Assembly: GCA_963807305.1 (NCBI GenBank)
Contig: CAWEBN010000011.1
Span: 186,001 to 250,000 of the forward strand
DNA from: JAOPZW01 sp963807305
Lineage (GTDB): Bacteria > Actinomycetota > Thermoleophilia > Solirubrobacterales > Solirubrobacteraceae
Direction of reading: 5' to 3'
Length of the DNA stretch: 64,000 bases
A program made the translations under genes and the position numbers. The notes beneath the pieces are model-generated. The model made no database searches. It saw only the letters and a program-made list of their open reading frames with translations, and was not told the origin of the DNA. Each line of letters starts with the position of its first letter. The first letter of the stretch is position 1. Shown in pieces: positions 15,937 through 23,828 of the stretch.

Positions 15937-17553
15937 ATGAACGTCCTGTCCCAGGTCACCCAGAAGCTCTTCACCGCGCGCACGCTCGCCGAGACCGGCA
16001 TCCTGCGCCCGACGCGTCCCGACAAGGCCCTGCGCATCGCCAACGCCGTGCGCCGCTGGGGGCCGACGCCGGCCGCCGGCTACACCGCCTCGGCCATACG
16101 GGACCCAGACGGGACGGCGATCGTCGACGAGCTCGGGACGCTGACCTTCGAGGAGGTCCATCGCCGCACGAACGCGCTGGCGCACTCGCTCTCCGACGCC
16201 GGGGTCAAGGAGGGCGACGGGGTCGCGATCATGATCCGCAACCACCGCGGCTTCATCGACGCGACCGTCGCGTGCTCGAAGCTCGGCGCCCACGCGCTGT
16301 ACCTCAACACCGCCTTCGCGGGGCCGCAGATCACCGAGGTGGTCAAGCGCGAGAAGCCCGTCGCGCTCATCTACGACGCCGAGTTCGAGGGCCTCACGCA
16401 CGATGCCGGGCAGCGCCGCAAGCGCTTCATCGCCTGGCGCGACGGAGACGACGCGCCCAAGGACCCGCTGCTCCAGGACCTGATCGAGGCCGGCGATCCC
16501 GACGATGTCGTGCCGCCCGAGAGCAAGGGCCGCGTCGTGATCCTCACCAGTGGCACGACCGGCTCGCCCAAGGGCGCCCAGCGCAAGCAGCCCGAGTCCC
16601 TCGACCCCGCCGCGGCGCTCTTCTCGAAGATCCCCCTGCGCGCCGGGGAGCCGACGATGATCGCCGCGCCGATGTTCCACTCCTGGGGCTTCGTGCACTT
16701 CACCCTGGGCATGGGCCTGGGCTCGACGCTCGTCCTGCGGCGCAGGTTCGATCCCGAGGACACGCTGAGCGCGACCGCCCAGCACGAGTGCACGGCGCTG
16801 GTCGTCGTCCCGGTGATGCTCCAGCGGATCATGGAGCTGCCGGCCGAGACGATCGACCGCTACGACCTCGGCGCGCTGCGCGTCATCGCCGCCAGCGGCA
16901 GCGCGCTGCCCGGCGAACTGGCCGTGCAGGTCATGGACCGCTTCGGTGACGTGCTCTACAACCTCTACGGCTCGACCGAGGTCGCCTGGGCCACGATCGC
17001 GACCCCCGAGGACCTGCGCGCCGCCCCGGGCACCGCCGGGCGCCCGCCGCGCGGCACGGTGATCAAGCTCATCGACGAGGAGGGCGACGAGGTCGCCCGG
17101 GGCCAGACCGGGCGGATCTTCGTCGGCAACGAGATGGCCTTCGAGGGCTACACCGGCGGCGGGACCAAGGAGAACATGGGCGGCCTGCTGTCCTCCGGCG
17201 ACGTCGGGCACTTCGACTCGGGCGGGCGTCTGTTCATCGACGGCCGCGACGACGAGATGATCGTCTCGGGCGGCGAGAACGTCTTCCCGCGCGAGGTCGA
17301 GGATCTGCTGCACGAGCACGAGGCCGTCGACGAGGTGGCCGTCATCGGCGTCGAGGACGAGCAGTTCGGCCAGCGCCTGAAGGCCTTCGTCGTGGTGACG
17401 CGCGGCGCCAAGGTCGACGCCGAGGAGCTCCAGGACCTCGTGAAGGCCAACCTCGCTCGCTACAAGGTGCCGCGCGAGATCGAGTTCCTCGACGAGCTGC
17501 CGCGCAACGCCACCGGCAAGGTCCTCAAGCGCGAGCTGGCCGAGCGCCAGTAG
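15937..17553 (+). CDS. Acyl-CoA synthetase (FadD-type, AMP-forming)
   Basis: The 538-residue enzyme belongs to the ANL superfamily, which activates a fatty or other acid via acyl-AMP to acyl-CoA. Motifs are TSGTTGSPKGAQR (P-loop), YGSTEVAW (A5), FIDGRDDEMIVSGGENVFP (A8) and the catalytic lysine in NATGKVLKREL (A10). N-terminal basic helix precedes the fold. ATG 15937 and GTG 15934 are both possible starts. Chain-length preference cannot be told. Confidence 0.92.
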   Translation: MNVLSQVTQKLFTARTLAETGILRPTRPDKALRIANAVRRWGPTPAAGYTASAIRDPDGTAIVDELGTLTFEEVHRRTNALAHSLSDAGVKEGDGVAIMIRNHRGFIDATVACSKLGAHALYLNTAFAGPQITEVVKREKPVALIYDAEFEGLTHDAGQRRKRFIAWRDGDDAPKDPLLQDLIEAGDPDDVVPPESKGRVVILTSGTTGSPKGAQRKQPESLDPAAALFSKIPLRAGEPTMIAAPMFHSWGFVHFTLGMGLGSTLVLRRRFDPEDTLSATAQHECTALVVVPVMLQRIMELPAETIDRYDLGALRVIAASGSALPGELAVQVMDRFGDVLYNLYGSTEVAWATIATPEDLRAAPGTAGRPPRGTVIKLIDEEGDEVARGQTGRIFVGNEMAFEGYTGGGTKENMGGLLSSGDVGHFDSGGRLFIDGRDDEMIVSGGENVFPREVEDLLHEHEAVDEVAVIGVEDEQFGQRLKAFVVVTRGAKVDAEELQDLVKANLARYKVPREIEFLDELPRNATGKVLKRELAERQ

Positions 17554-17602
17554 CGATGCTCGTCGAGCACGGGGGCCGCGCGCCGACGGGGGTCGTCGGG
17601 TA

Positions 17603-18352
17603 GTGCTCCTTCTCGCGGTCGTGGCGCTGGCCGCGGCCGTCGTACAGGCCGCGACCGGCCTCGGGTTCGCGCTCATCCTCAGTCCGGCGGTGTTCGCGCT
17701 GCTCGAGCCCGAGAGCGCGGTCGTGGCCATCACCGTCCTCGGGCTCGCGCTCAACGGGCTCGTGCTGTTCGGCGAGCGCCGGCGCCCGCGCGTGGCGTGG
17801 GGCGAGGTCCGCCCGATCCTCGTGGCCTCGATCCCAGGTGCCGTGTGCGGGGTCCTCATCCTGCGCGCGCTGCCCAAGTCGGTGCTGCAGATCGCGGTCG
17901 GCGTGGCGGTCATCGGCGCGGCCGTGCTGCGGGCCAGGGCGCGCCGCGACGCGGCGGCGCCGACGCCAGGCGATCCGCGCGCCCGCCTGGCGCTCGGCTT
18001 CGCCACGGGCGCGCTGAGCACGTCGGCGGGCGTCAACGGCCCGCCGATCGCGCTGTGGTTCGCGCACCGTGGGCTGGGGCCCGCCGCGATCCGCGACTCC
18101 CTGAGCGCCGCCTTCCTGGGCCTCGGGATCATCGCCGCCGTCGTGCTGGCGCCGGTACTGGCCACCGCCGACGTCGAGGTCGACTGGGGCGCGCTCGCCG
18201 CCGCGCTCGTGTGCGTGGTGGCCGGCCACGCCGTCGGACGGCGCGCCTTCGCGCGGATCGACGCTCGGCGCTACGAGCCGCTGCTGTTGGCGATCGTGGT
18301 GGCGGCGGGCGCGGCGAGCGTCGTCGCCGGCGTGATCACTGCCTCCACTTGA
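17603..18352 (+). CDS. TauE/SafE-family membrane permease
   Basis: A 249-residue integral membrane protein with about eight hydrophobic segments and an internal duplication typical of the TauE/SafE (DUF81) family: ATGLGFALILSP in the first half and STSAGVNGPPIALWF in the second. Members export sulfite or organosulfonates or have unknown substrates. Start GTG 17603. The 3' end overlaps the convergent thioredoxin-fold gene by 17 bases. Confidence 0.88.
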   Translation: MLLLAVVALAAAVVQAATGLGFALILSPAVFALLEPESAVVAITVLGLALNGLVLFGERRRPRVAWGEVRPILVASIPGAVCGVLILRALPKSVLQIAVGVAVIGAAVLRARARRDAAAPTPGDPRARLALGFATGALSTSAGVNGPPIALWFAHRGLGPAAIRDSLSAAFLGLGIIAAVVLAPVLATADVEVDWGALAAALVCVVAGHAVGRRAFARIDARRYEPLLLAIVVAAGAASVVAGVITAST

Positions 18353-18854
18353 TCGAGCAGCCGACCGGCTTCGTCTCGGCCGGCTCGGGCACCGCGCCGG
18401 CCAGCACGGCGTCGATCGCGCCGCGCAGCCACATGGCGTTGAGCGACGGGTCCTGGTAGTCGGCGTCGGGGGCGCCGCGGTAGACGATCCTTCCGTGTGC
18501 GTCGATGACGAAGCAGTCGGGCGTCGTCTTGGCGTCGTACGCGCGGGCGACCGCCTGGCTCTCGTCGTAGAGGTAGGGCAGCGGCCAGCCGCCGTCGCCG
18601 GCCACGCGCTCGCGCATCGCGTCGAATGAGTCGCGCGGATAGCGCTCGGCGTCGTTGGAGCTGACGGCGAGGACCTTCACGTCGGGGTAGTCCCGCGCCA
18701 CCGCGAGGATGCGATCGTGCCACGCCAGCGCGTAGGGGCAGTGGTTGCAGGTGAAGACGACGAGCGTCGCGGGCGCATCGCCCGGCGAGTGCTCGCCGCC
18801 GTCGGTGTCGGGCAGGGTGAACGTCGGGGCGTCGGTGCCGATGTCGGTGCTCAT
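18336..18854 (-). CDS. Thioredoxin-fold AhpC/TSA-type protein
   Basis: The 172-residue protein has the redoxin layout: FTLPDTDGGEHS, then FTCNHCPYALAW with a CxxC motif in the thioredoxin position, AVSSNDAERYP, and a C-terminal KPVGCSIKW. This is the 'thioredoxin family protein' group related to AhpC, predicted cytosolic thiol oxidoreductases or peroxidases. Its ATG overlaps the stop of the upstream 112-residue thioredoxin-fold gene by four bases, so both are one operon. Confidence 0.85.
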   Translation of the reverse strand: MSTDIGTDAPTFTLPDTDGGEHSPGDAPATLVVFTCNHCPYALAWHDRILAVARDYPDVKVLAVSSNDAERYPRDSFDAMRERVAGDGGWPLPYLYDESQAVARAYDAKTTPDCFVIDAHGRIVYRGAPDADYQDPSLNAMWLRGAIDAVLAGAVPEPAETKPVGCSIKWRQ

Positions 18855-19189
18855 CGAGGGCTCCTCGTGGTCATGGCGTTGCGCAGGGCGTCGCGCACGT
18901 CGGCCGGGTCGGGAACGGGGGAGACGCGGCCATCGCGGCGATGGTAGACGCGGCAGGTCAGGCCTGTCGGCTCGACGCCCGGGTCCTGGACGTCGGTGCC
19001 GTCGATGCGGATCGTGGGCGAGCCGACGAAGCGCTCGCGGTCGGCGAGCCGCTCGGTGTCGACCTCGCGCACGAGGACCTGGTCGGGGTCGAGCCCGAGC
19101 TCGGTCATCGCGGCGCGCAGCTCGTCGAGCGCCTGCGGGTGCGACGGGCAGCCGTCCCAGAACAGCAGCTCGACCCGTGGTTGCGTCAT
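18851..19189 (-). CDS. Small thioredoxin-like protein
   Basis: The 112-residue protein starts with VELLFWDGCPSHPQALDEL, a strand plus CPSH that corresponds to a thioredoxin active site reduced to one cysteine, followed by RFVGSPTIRIDGTDV, the cis-Pro region. Some relatives have selenocysteine or a second cysteine here; this one has Ser-His. It is upstream of, and coupled to, the AhpC-like protein. Electron donor or metal binding roles are guesses. Confidence 0.75.
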   Translation of the reverse strand: MTQPRVELLFWDGCPSHPQALDELRAAMTELGLDPDQVLVREVDTERLADRERFVGSPTIRIDGTDVQDPGVEPTGLTCRVYHRRDGRVSPVPDPADVRDALRNAMTTRSPR

Positions 19190-19199
19190 CGCACGGAGG

Positions 19200-20180
19200 C
19201 TAGGGGATGATCACCGCGGCGCCCTCGATCGCGCCCGTCCGCACCGCGTCCAGGGCGCCCTCGGCCTCCTCGAGCGCGAAGGTCGTCACATGCGTGCGCA
19301 CCGGCACCCGCGGAGCGAGGTCGAGGAACTCGACGGCGTCCGCGCGCGTGAGATTGGCGACCGAGCGCAGCACGCGCTCGCCCCACAGGATCTCGTAGGG
19401 GAACGACGGGATGTCGCTCATGTGGATGCCCGCGCACACGACCACGCCGCCGGGCCCCACTGCCCTGAGCGCCGCCGGGACGAGCTCGCCGACGGGAGCG
19501 AAGATGATCGCCGCGTCGAGCTCCTCGGGCGCCGGGCCCAGGGCGTCGCCGGCCCACTCGCAGCCGAGCTCGAGCGCGAAGGCCTGCGACGCCGCGTCGC
19601 CCGCGCGCGTGAAGGCGAAGACCCGCCGGCCCTGGTGCAGCGCGACCTGGCAGACGATGTGCGCGCTGGCGCCGAAGCCGTAGAGCCCCAGCCGCTGCCC
19701 GTCGCCGGTCATGCGCAGCGCGCGGTGCCCGATGAGCCCGGCGCACAGCAGCGGCGCCGCCTCGAGGTCGCCGAAGCCCTCGGGCAGCGCGAGGGCGTAC
19801 CGGCCATCGGCGACGGCGTGCGTCGCATAGCCGCCGTCGCGGTCCAGGCCCGTGAACTGGGCGTGCTCGCAGAGGTTCTCGCGCCCGCTCGTGCAGAAGC
19901 GGCACGTCCCGTCGGTCCAGCCCAGCCACGGGATGCCCACCCGCGCGCCGGGCTCGTGCTCGGCGTCCGGCCCCGCCTGGAGCACGGTCGCGACGATCTG
20001 ATGGCCCGGGACCACCGGCAGCCGCGAGCCGCGCAGCTCGCCGTCGCGGATGTGCAGGTCGGTGCGGCACACCCCGCAGGCATGGACCTCGACGAGCACG
20101 TCGCCGGGACGGCCGGGGTCGAGCCGAGGGTCCGGCAGCTCCCGCGGCTGCAGCGGGCGGCCGGGCTCGTCGAGGACCAT
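19200..20180 (-). CDS. Zinc-dependent alcohol dehydrogenase family protein
   Basis: The 326-residue medium-chain dehydrogenase has catalytic-zinc residues in HACGVCRTDLHI and GHQIV, a structural-zinc lobe DGTCRFCTSGRENLC, and the dinucleotide loop LYGFGASAH. In related AdhP-like proteins the structural lobe starts with TCGxC; here the first cysteine is Asp, so one structural zinc ligand is altered. ATG 20180 is used; GTG 20189 and an ATG at 20216 are possible, but the last would overlap the divergent DUF177 start. Confidence 0.88.
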   Translation of the reverse strand: MVLDEPGRPLQPRELPDPRLDPGRPGDVLVEVHACGVCRTDLHIRDGELRGSRLPVVPGHQIVATVLQAGPDAEHEPGARVGIPWLGWTDGTCRFCTSGRENLCEHAQFTGLDRDGGYATHAVADGRYALALPEGFGDLEAAPLLCAGLIGHRALRMTGDGQRLGLYGFGASAHIVCQVALHQGRRVFAFTRAGDAASQAFALELGCEWAGDALGPAPEELDAAIIFAPVGELVPAALRAVGPGGVVVCAGIHMSDIPSFPYEILWGERVLRSVANLTRADAVEFLDLAPRVPVRTHVTTFALEEAEGALDAVRTGAIEGAAVIIP

Positions 20181-20201
20181 CGCGCGCACCGCTCCATGAT
20201 C

Positions 20202-20207
20202 TACCCT
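20202..20207 (+). promoter_or_regulatory. -10 element (TACCCT) of the DUF177 gene
   Basis: TACCCT is followed by seven bases and the ATG at 20215, which predicts a leaderless transcript. It lies in the short divergent space to the alcohol dehydrogenase. Confidence 0.5.
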
Positions 20208-20214
20208 CGAAGGC

Positions 20215-20730
20215 ATGGCAGCGCGCACGGACAGCTTCGATCTCGACCGGCTCAAGCTCTCCAGCGGAGAGGGTCGTCGCCTGGTGCTCGGGGTCGTCCT
20301 CGAGCCCTTCGAGTTCGCCGGCACCGAGTACGCCGTGGATCCCGCGCAGATCGACGTGACGCTCGACGTCTCGCGCATGACCCATGGCGGCTACTCGCTG
20401 CGGCTGCGCTTCTCCGCGGCGCTCGTCGGGCCCTGCATGCGCTGCCTGGAGGACGCCGCGCCGTCGGTCGACGTCGACGCGCGTGAGATCGATCAGGCCG
20501 GCGGCGGCGAGGAGCTCAGCAGCCCCTACGTGCAGGACGGCGTGCTCGACGTCGCCAAGTGGGCCCGCGACGCCTACGCGCTCACGCTCCCCAACCAGGT
20601 CGTCTGCCGCGCGGACTGCGCCGGTCTGTGCCCGGAGTGCGGCGCGAACCTCAACGAGGACCCGGCCCACGCCCACGAGAGCGCGCCGGATCCGCGGTGG
20701 GCCAAGCTGCGCGAGCTGCGCTTCGAGTAG
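20215..20730 (+). CDS. DUF177 / YceD family protein
   Basis: The 171-residue protein is a YceD-type protein linked to 23S rRNA accumulation. It shows the family's central CMRCLE motif and a zinc-like C-terminal pair (CRADCAGLCPECGANLNEDP). In most bacteria this gene directly precedes rpmF; here a lipoprotein gene and an acetyltransferase gene lie between them. Cytosolic. Confidence 0.9.
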   Translation: MAARTDSFDLDRLKLSSGEGRRLVLGVVLEPFEFAGTEYAVDPAQIDVTLDVSRMTHGGYSLRLRFSAALVGPCMRCLEDAAPSVDVDAREIDQAGGGEELSSPYVQDGVLDVAKWARDAYALTLPNQVVCRADCAGLCPECGANLNEDPAHAHESAPDPRWAKLRELRFE

Positions 20731-20798
20731 TCAGCGGCGCGTGGACAGCGCGGTCCGCGCGCGACGGTCCCAGGCCGGCCCGCTCGCCCGCCAACACG

Positions 20799-20804
20799 TA
20801 GTCT
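20799..20804 (+). promoter_or_regulatory. -10 element (TAGTCT) of the lipoprotein gene
   Basis: TAGTCT is followed by nine bases and the ATG at 20814; a very short leader or none is expected. Confidence 0.45.
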
Positions 20805-20813
20805 GGGGCGTCC

Positions 20814-21296
20814 ATGCGTGCAGGATGCCATCGCGCGGCCGGGGTGCTGATGCTCTTTGCCCTCGCCGCGATCGCCACCGGATGCGGCGGCTCGTCCGCC
20901 CCGAGCAGGGCCACCTACGGCAAGAACGTCGACAAGGTCTGCGCGACGCTCGACGACCGCGTCAGCGCCGTCCAGAAGAAGGTCCCGCAGACGACCGACG
21001 AGCTCGTCGCCTTCGCCGACGAGCTCCAGAAGGTCCTCGACGACGGCGTGCGCCGGCTCAGCGAGGTCAAGCGGCCCGCCGGCGCCGACGGCGACAAGGC
21101 CGACGCGTGGATCAACGAGCTCACACGCCAGAAGGACCAGGCGATCAATCCCGCGCTCGCCGACCTCAAGAAGGCGGCGCGGACGAAGGACACGGCCGCC
21201 ATCCAGCGCGCGGTCAAGCGCATCCAGCAGGTCGACGACAAGAAGGTCAACCAGCTGGCCCGCGCGGCCGGCGCGCGCTCCTGCGGCGCCGCCTAG
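20814..21296 (+). CDS. Predicted lipoprotein, function unknown
   Basis: The 160-residue protein has a lipoprotein signal peptide: basic start, hydrophobic core and lipobox AIATGCGG with the lipid-bearing cysteine at about residue 24. The mature part is a helical bundle rich in Lys, Asp and Ala (DELVAFADELQKVLDDGVRR). No known domain was recognised. Its last codons and stop are part of a tandem duplication (21251-21397) that it shares with the convergent acetyltransferase gene. Confidence 0.8.
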   Translation: MRAGCHRAAGVLMLFALAAIATGCGGSSAPSRATYGKNVDKVCATLDDRVSAVQKKVPQTTDELVAFADELQKVLDDGVRRLSEVKRPAGADGDKADAWINELTRQKDQAINPALADLKKAARTKDTAAIQRAVKRIQQVDDKKVNQLARAAGARSCGAA

Positions 21297-21397
21297 AGGT
21301 AGGCGCCACTCGGGATGTAGGGGCCAGCTGGCCCGCGCGGCAGGCGCGCCGCTCCTGCGGGGCCGCCTAGAGGTAGGCGCCACTCGGGATGTAGGGG
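21251..21397. repeat. Tandem duplication (about 73 bp) of a convergent gene junction
   Basis: Copy 1 starts at 21251 and copy 2 at 21324, both with CCAGCTGGCCCGCGCGGC; they differ by a few substitutions and a one-base indel. Each copy contains GCCGCCTAGAGGTAGGCGCC, in which the lipoprotein stop (TAG, plus strand) and the acetyltransferase stop (CTA read from the minus strand) overlap. Lipoprotein translation ends in copy 1 and the acetyltransferase ends in copy 2. The duplication therefore separated two stops that originally overlapped. Confidence 0.9.
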
Positions 21398-22218
21398 GCC
21401 AGCGGGCCCAGCGTCCCGCCGGCGAACATCGGTCCGTCGGGCGACAGCGACAGCCGGGCGTCCAGGCACACCGGCAGGGCCCAGTCCTGGCCGGCGGTGA
21501 GGAAGTCGACGTTGATCGTCGCCCCCGGACCGGAGGTGGCGAGCACGGCCCACAGCGCGTGCTGGGCCGCCTGGGCGTCGCGGGCGCCGAGCATGATCAG
21601 GTTGCTGGCGCGCGCGACGGCGAAGGCGCGGTCCTCGAAGACCAGCAGCCGTGCGCCGTGGGCCATCGGCACGGGCAGGTCGCGCCCGTGCCCGGCGCCG
21701 CGCAGCTCGCGGCCGATGGCGTCGGCCACCGCGATGCCCGCCTCGCCGGCGTCGATGACGTCGTCGACGTCCGGCGCGCGCTCGAGGTCGGGGATCCCCG
21801 CCGCCGCCACGCACGGGCGGATCGGCAGCCCGGTGTGCGCGTAGATGCCCATCGCCTGCGCATTGGTCGAGCTGAGGACGATGCGCCCGCGGGCGCCCTC
21901 GCCGTACTCCCAGCAGCGCGCGAACAGCGCGCGTCCGACGCCGCGGCCCTGCAGCGCTGTGGCCACGCCGAAGAGCGAGAAGCCCCACACCCCGTCGCGG
22001 ATCAGCGAGAGCCCCACGCCCTCGACGCGGCCGTCGTGCTCGGCCACCCACGAGCCGCCGGGATCGGTGCGCAGCAGATGGCGGATGCGCGCGTGCTGGC
22101 GCGCGGCGCGCACCGCTTCCTGCTCGCCGTCGAACGACGTGTAGAGGACCTCGGCGCAGACGCGGTCGGCGTCGACCACGTCCTCCTCGCGCATGGGGCG
22201 GATCTCGACGTCGCGCAT
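21367..22218 (-). CDS. Two-part GNAT acetyltransferase
   Basis: The 283-residue protein has an N-terminal GNAT domain (about 1-145) with the acetyl-CoA loop ATALQGRGVGRALFARCWEY, and a C-terminal GNAT-like domain ending in LGPLAPYIPSGAYL, a sequence style seen in two-domain acetyltransferases of actinobacteria. Acceptor unknown. ATG 22218 is chosen because the GNAT fold starts directly there (MRDVEIRPMREEDVVDADRV). The stop lies in copy 2 of the duplication at the gene's end. Confidence 0.85.
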   Translation of the reverse strand: MRDVEIRPMREEDVVDADRVCAEVLYTSFDGEQEAVRAARQHARIRHLLRTDPGGSWVAEHDGRVEGVGLSLIRDGVWGFSLFGVATALQGRGVGRALFARCWEYGEGARGRIVLSSTNAQAMGIYAHTGLPIRPCVAAAGIPDLERAPDVDDVIDAGEAGIAVADAIGRELRGAGHGRDLPVPMAHGARLLVFEDRAFAVARASNLIMLGARDAQAAQHALWAVLATSGPGATINVDFLTAGQDWALPVCLDARLSLSPDGPMFAGGTLGPLAPYIPSGAYL

Positions 22219-22286
22219 CGGCGCAGTCAAGCAAGCGCGGCCGCGGGCCCGCGGCCGCGTCGATGCTCTACCCTTCGCGGTCGCCC

Positions 22287-22487
22287 ATGGCCGTCCCCAA
22301 GCAGAAGCAGTCGCACTCGCGCACGTCCAAGCGCCGCGCCCAGCACAAGATCTCGGCGCCGACCTACAACGCGTGCCCGACGTGCCACAGCCCGCGCCTG
22401 CCGCACCGCGTCTGCCCGACGTGCGGCTCCTACGGCGGGCGCGAGGTCGTGCACGTGCACGACCACGATCACGACCACGAGCACTAG
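22287..22487 (+). CDS. rpmF: Ribosomal protein bL32 with histidine-rich tail
   Basis: The 66-residue protein is a complete bL32: MAVPKQKQSHSRTSKRRAQH, a zinc ribbon with C30, C33, C43 and C46 (CPTC and CPTC), and a tail of alternating His and Asp/Glu (HVHDHDHDHEH, six histidines). The tail is not part of normal bL32 and looks like a metal-binding extension. TACCCT at 22269-22274 lies 12 bases before the ATG. plsX follows after 31 bases, the usual rpmF-plsX order. Confidence 0.95.
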   Translation: MAVPKQKQSHSRTSKRRAQHKISAPTYNACPTCHSPRLPHRVCPTCGSYGGREVVHVHDHDHDHEH

Positions 22488-22505
22488 ACCACCCGCCGCA
22501 CTGGG

Positions 22506-22511
22506 TAGCCT
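22506..22511 (+). promoter_or_regulatory. -10 element (TAGCCT) of plsX
   Basis: TAGCCT is followed by seven bases and the plsX ATG at 22519, so plsX can be transcribed without leader independently of rpmF. Confidence 0.5.
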
Positions 22512-22518
22512 GCACGGC

Positions 22519-23559
22519 ATGCCCATCACGGTCGCGGTCGACGCCAACGGCGCCGACCTCGGGCCCGCCGAAGTCGCCGCCGGCGCGGCGGACGCAGCCC
22601 AGCAGGGGGTCCGCGTCGTGCTCTTCGGGCCCGCAGAGCAGTTCGGCGAGGTCGCGGAGGGGATCGAGGTCGTCGATGCCCCCGTCTCCATCGCCAAGGC
22701 GCCCGACCCGGTCCGCGCCAGCCGCGCGAACCCCGACGCGTCGATCGTCCTCGCCACCCGCGCGGTCGCCGCGGGCGACGCCGACGCCTTCGTCAGCGGC
22801 GGCTCGACCGGCCCCGCGCTGGCCGCGGCGCTGTTCAACATCAAGCGCGCCACGGGCATCCATCGCCCAGCGCTCGCGATCCCGGTTCCCGTCCCCGGCC
22901 ACCCGGTCACGATCGTCGACGTCGGCGCCAACACCGAGGTGCGCGCCGAGCACCTGGTCCAGTTCGGCTTCATGGGCGCCGCGCTGGCCCAGGTCGTGCT
23001 CGGCATCGAGCGCCCGCGCGTCGGCCTGCTCTCGATCGGCGAGGAGGAGAGCAAGGGGACGCCGCTCGTCATCGAGGCGCACGCCGCCCTGCGCGACCGC
23101 CTGGCCGAGGGCGACACCTTCGACTTCGTCGGCAACGTCGAGGGCAACGAGGTGCCGGCCGGCAAGGCCGACGTGGTGGTCACGGACGGCTTCACCGGCA
23201 ACGTCGCCCTCAAGCTGATGGAGGGCGTGTCGGAGGAGATGCTGCGCCAGATCCGCGACGTGGCCACCTCGTCGCGCCGGGCCAAGGCCGGCGGCATGCT
23301 GCTGCGCCCTGCGCTGCTCGAGTTCCGCGAGGTCATCGATCCGGAGAGCGCGGGCGGCGCCTATCTGCTGGGCCTGCGCCGGCTCGGTGTGGTGCCGCAC
23401 GGGCGCTTCAGCCGCCGCGGCATCGCCCAGGCGATCCTGCTCGCAGCGCGTGCCGTCGACGGCGATGTGGTCGGGCGCACGCACGCGGCACTGGAGGCCG
23501 CGCACGCGCTGCGGCCGCCCCGGCTGTCCGGATCGCCCTCTACGGTTGCCTCGCCATGA
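22519..23559 (+). CDS. plsX: Phosphate acyltransferase PlsX
   Basis: The 346-residue enzyme makes acyl-phosphate from acyl-ACP for phospholipid synthesis. Family features: VAVDANGADLGP at the N-terminus (normally D-A-M-G-G-D; here NGAD), SGGSTGPALAAALF, VDVGANTEVRAEHLVQFG, GLLSIGEEESKGTPL and VVVTDGFTGNVALKLMEG. The stop overlaps the acpP ATG by four bases (ATGA). Confidence 0.95.
   Translation: MPITVAVDANGADLGPAEVAAGAADAAQQGVRVVLFGPAEQFGEVAEGIEVVDAPVSIAKAPDPVRASRANPDASIVLATRAVAAGDADAFVSGGSTGPALAAALFNIKRATGIHRPALAIPVPVPGHPVTIVDVGANTEVRAEHLVQFGFMGAALAQVVLGIERPRVGLLSIGEEESKGTPLVIEAHAALRDRLAEGDTFDFVGNVEGNEVPAGKADVVVTDGFTGNVALKLMEGVSEEMLRQIRDVATSSRRAKAGGMLLRPALLEFREVIDPESAGGAYLLGLRRLGVVPHGRFSRRGIAQAILLAARAVDGDVVGRTHAALEAAHALRPPRLSGSPSTVASP
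23541..23546 (+). promoter_or_regulatory. Internal -10 element (TACGGT) for acpP
   Basis: TACGGT near the end of plsX is followed by nine bases and the acpP ATG. It may give an extra leaderless acpP transcript. Confidence 0.35.
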
Positions 23560-23807
23560 CCCGCGAAGAGGTCTTCAGCCTGATCCAGTCGCATCTCGCC
23601 GACGAGCTCGAGGTCGATCCCGCGCGCATCGACGAGTCGACGCGGTTCAAGGACGACCTGGAGGCCGACTCGCTGGACCTCTACACGCTCGTCCAGGAGC
23701 TCGAGGACTCCTACGGCGTGAAGATGTCCGACGAAGAGGCGGCGAGGATCCTCTCCGTGGGCCAGGCGGTCGATTTCGTCGTCGCCCACGCGCCCACCAC
23801 CACCTGA
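23556..23807 (+). CDS. acpP: Acyl carrier protein
   Basis: The 83-residue protein has the four-helix ACP layout with the phosphopantetheine serine in LEADSLDLYTLVQELE. It carries growing acyl chains in fatty acid synthesis. It is coupled to plsX by an ATGA overlap and followed by rnc and smc, a conserved order. Confidence 0.95.
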   Translation: MTREEVFSLIQSHLADELEVDPARIDESTRFKDDLEADSLDLYTLVQELEDSYGVKMSDEEAARILSVGQAVDFVVAHAPTTT

Positions 23808-23828
23808 GCCCTGGACCGCCTCCGCGCA

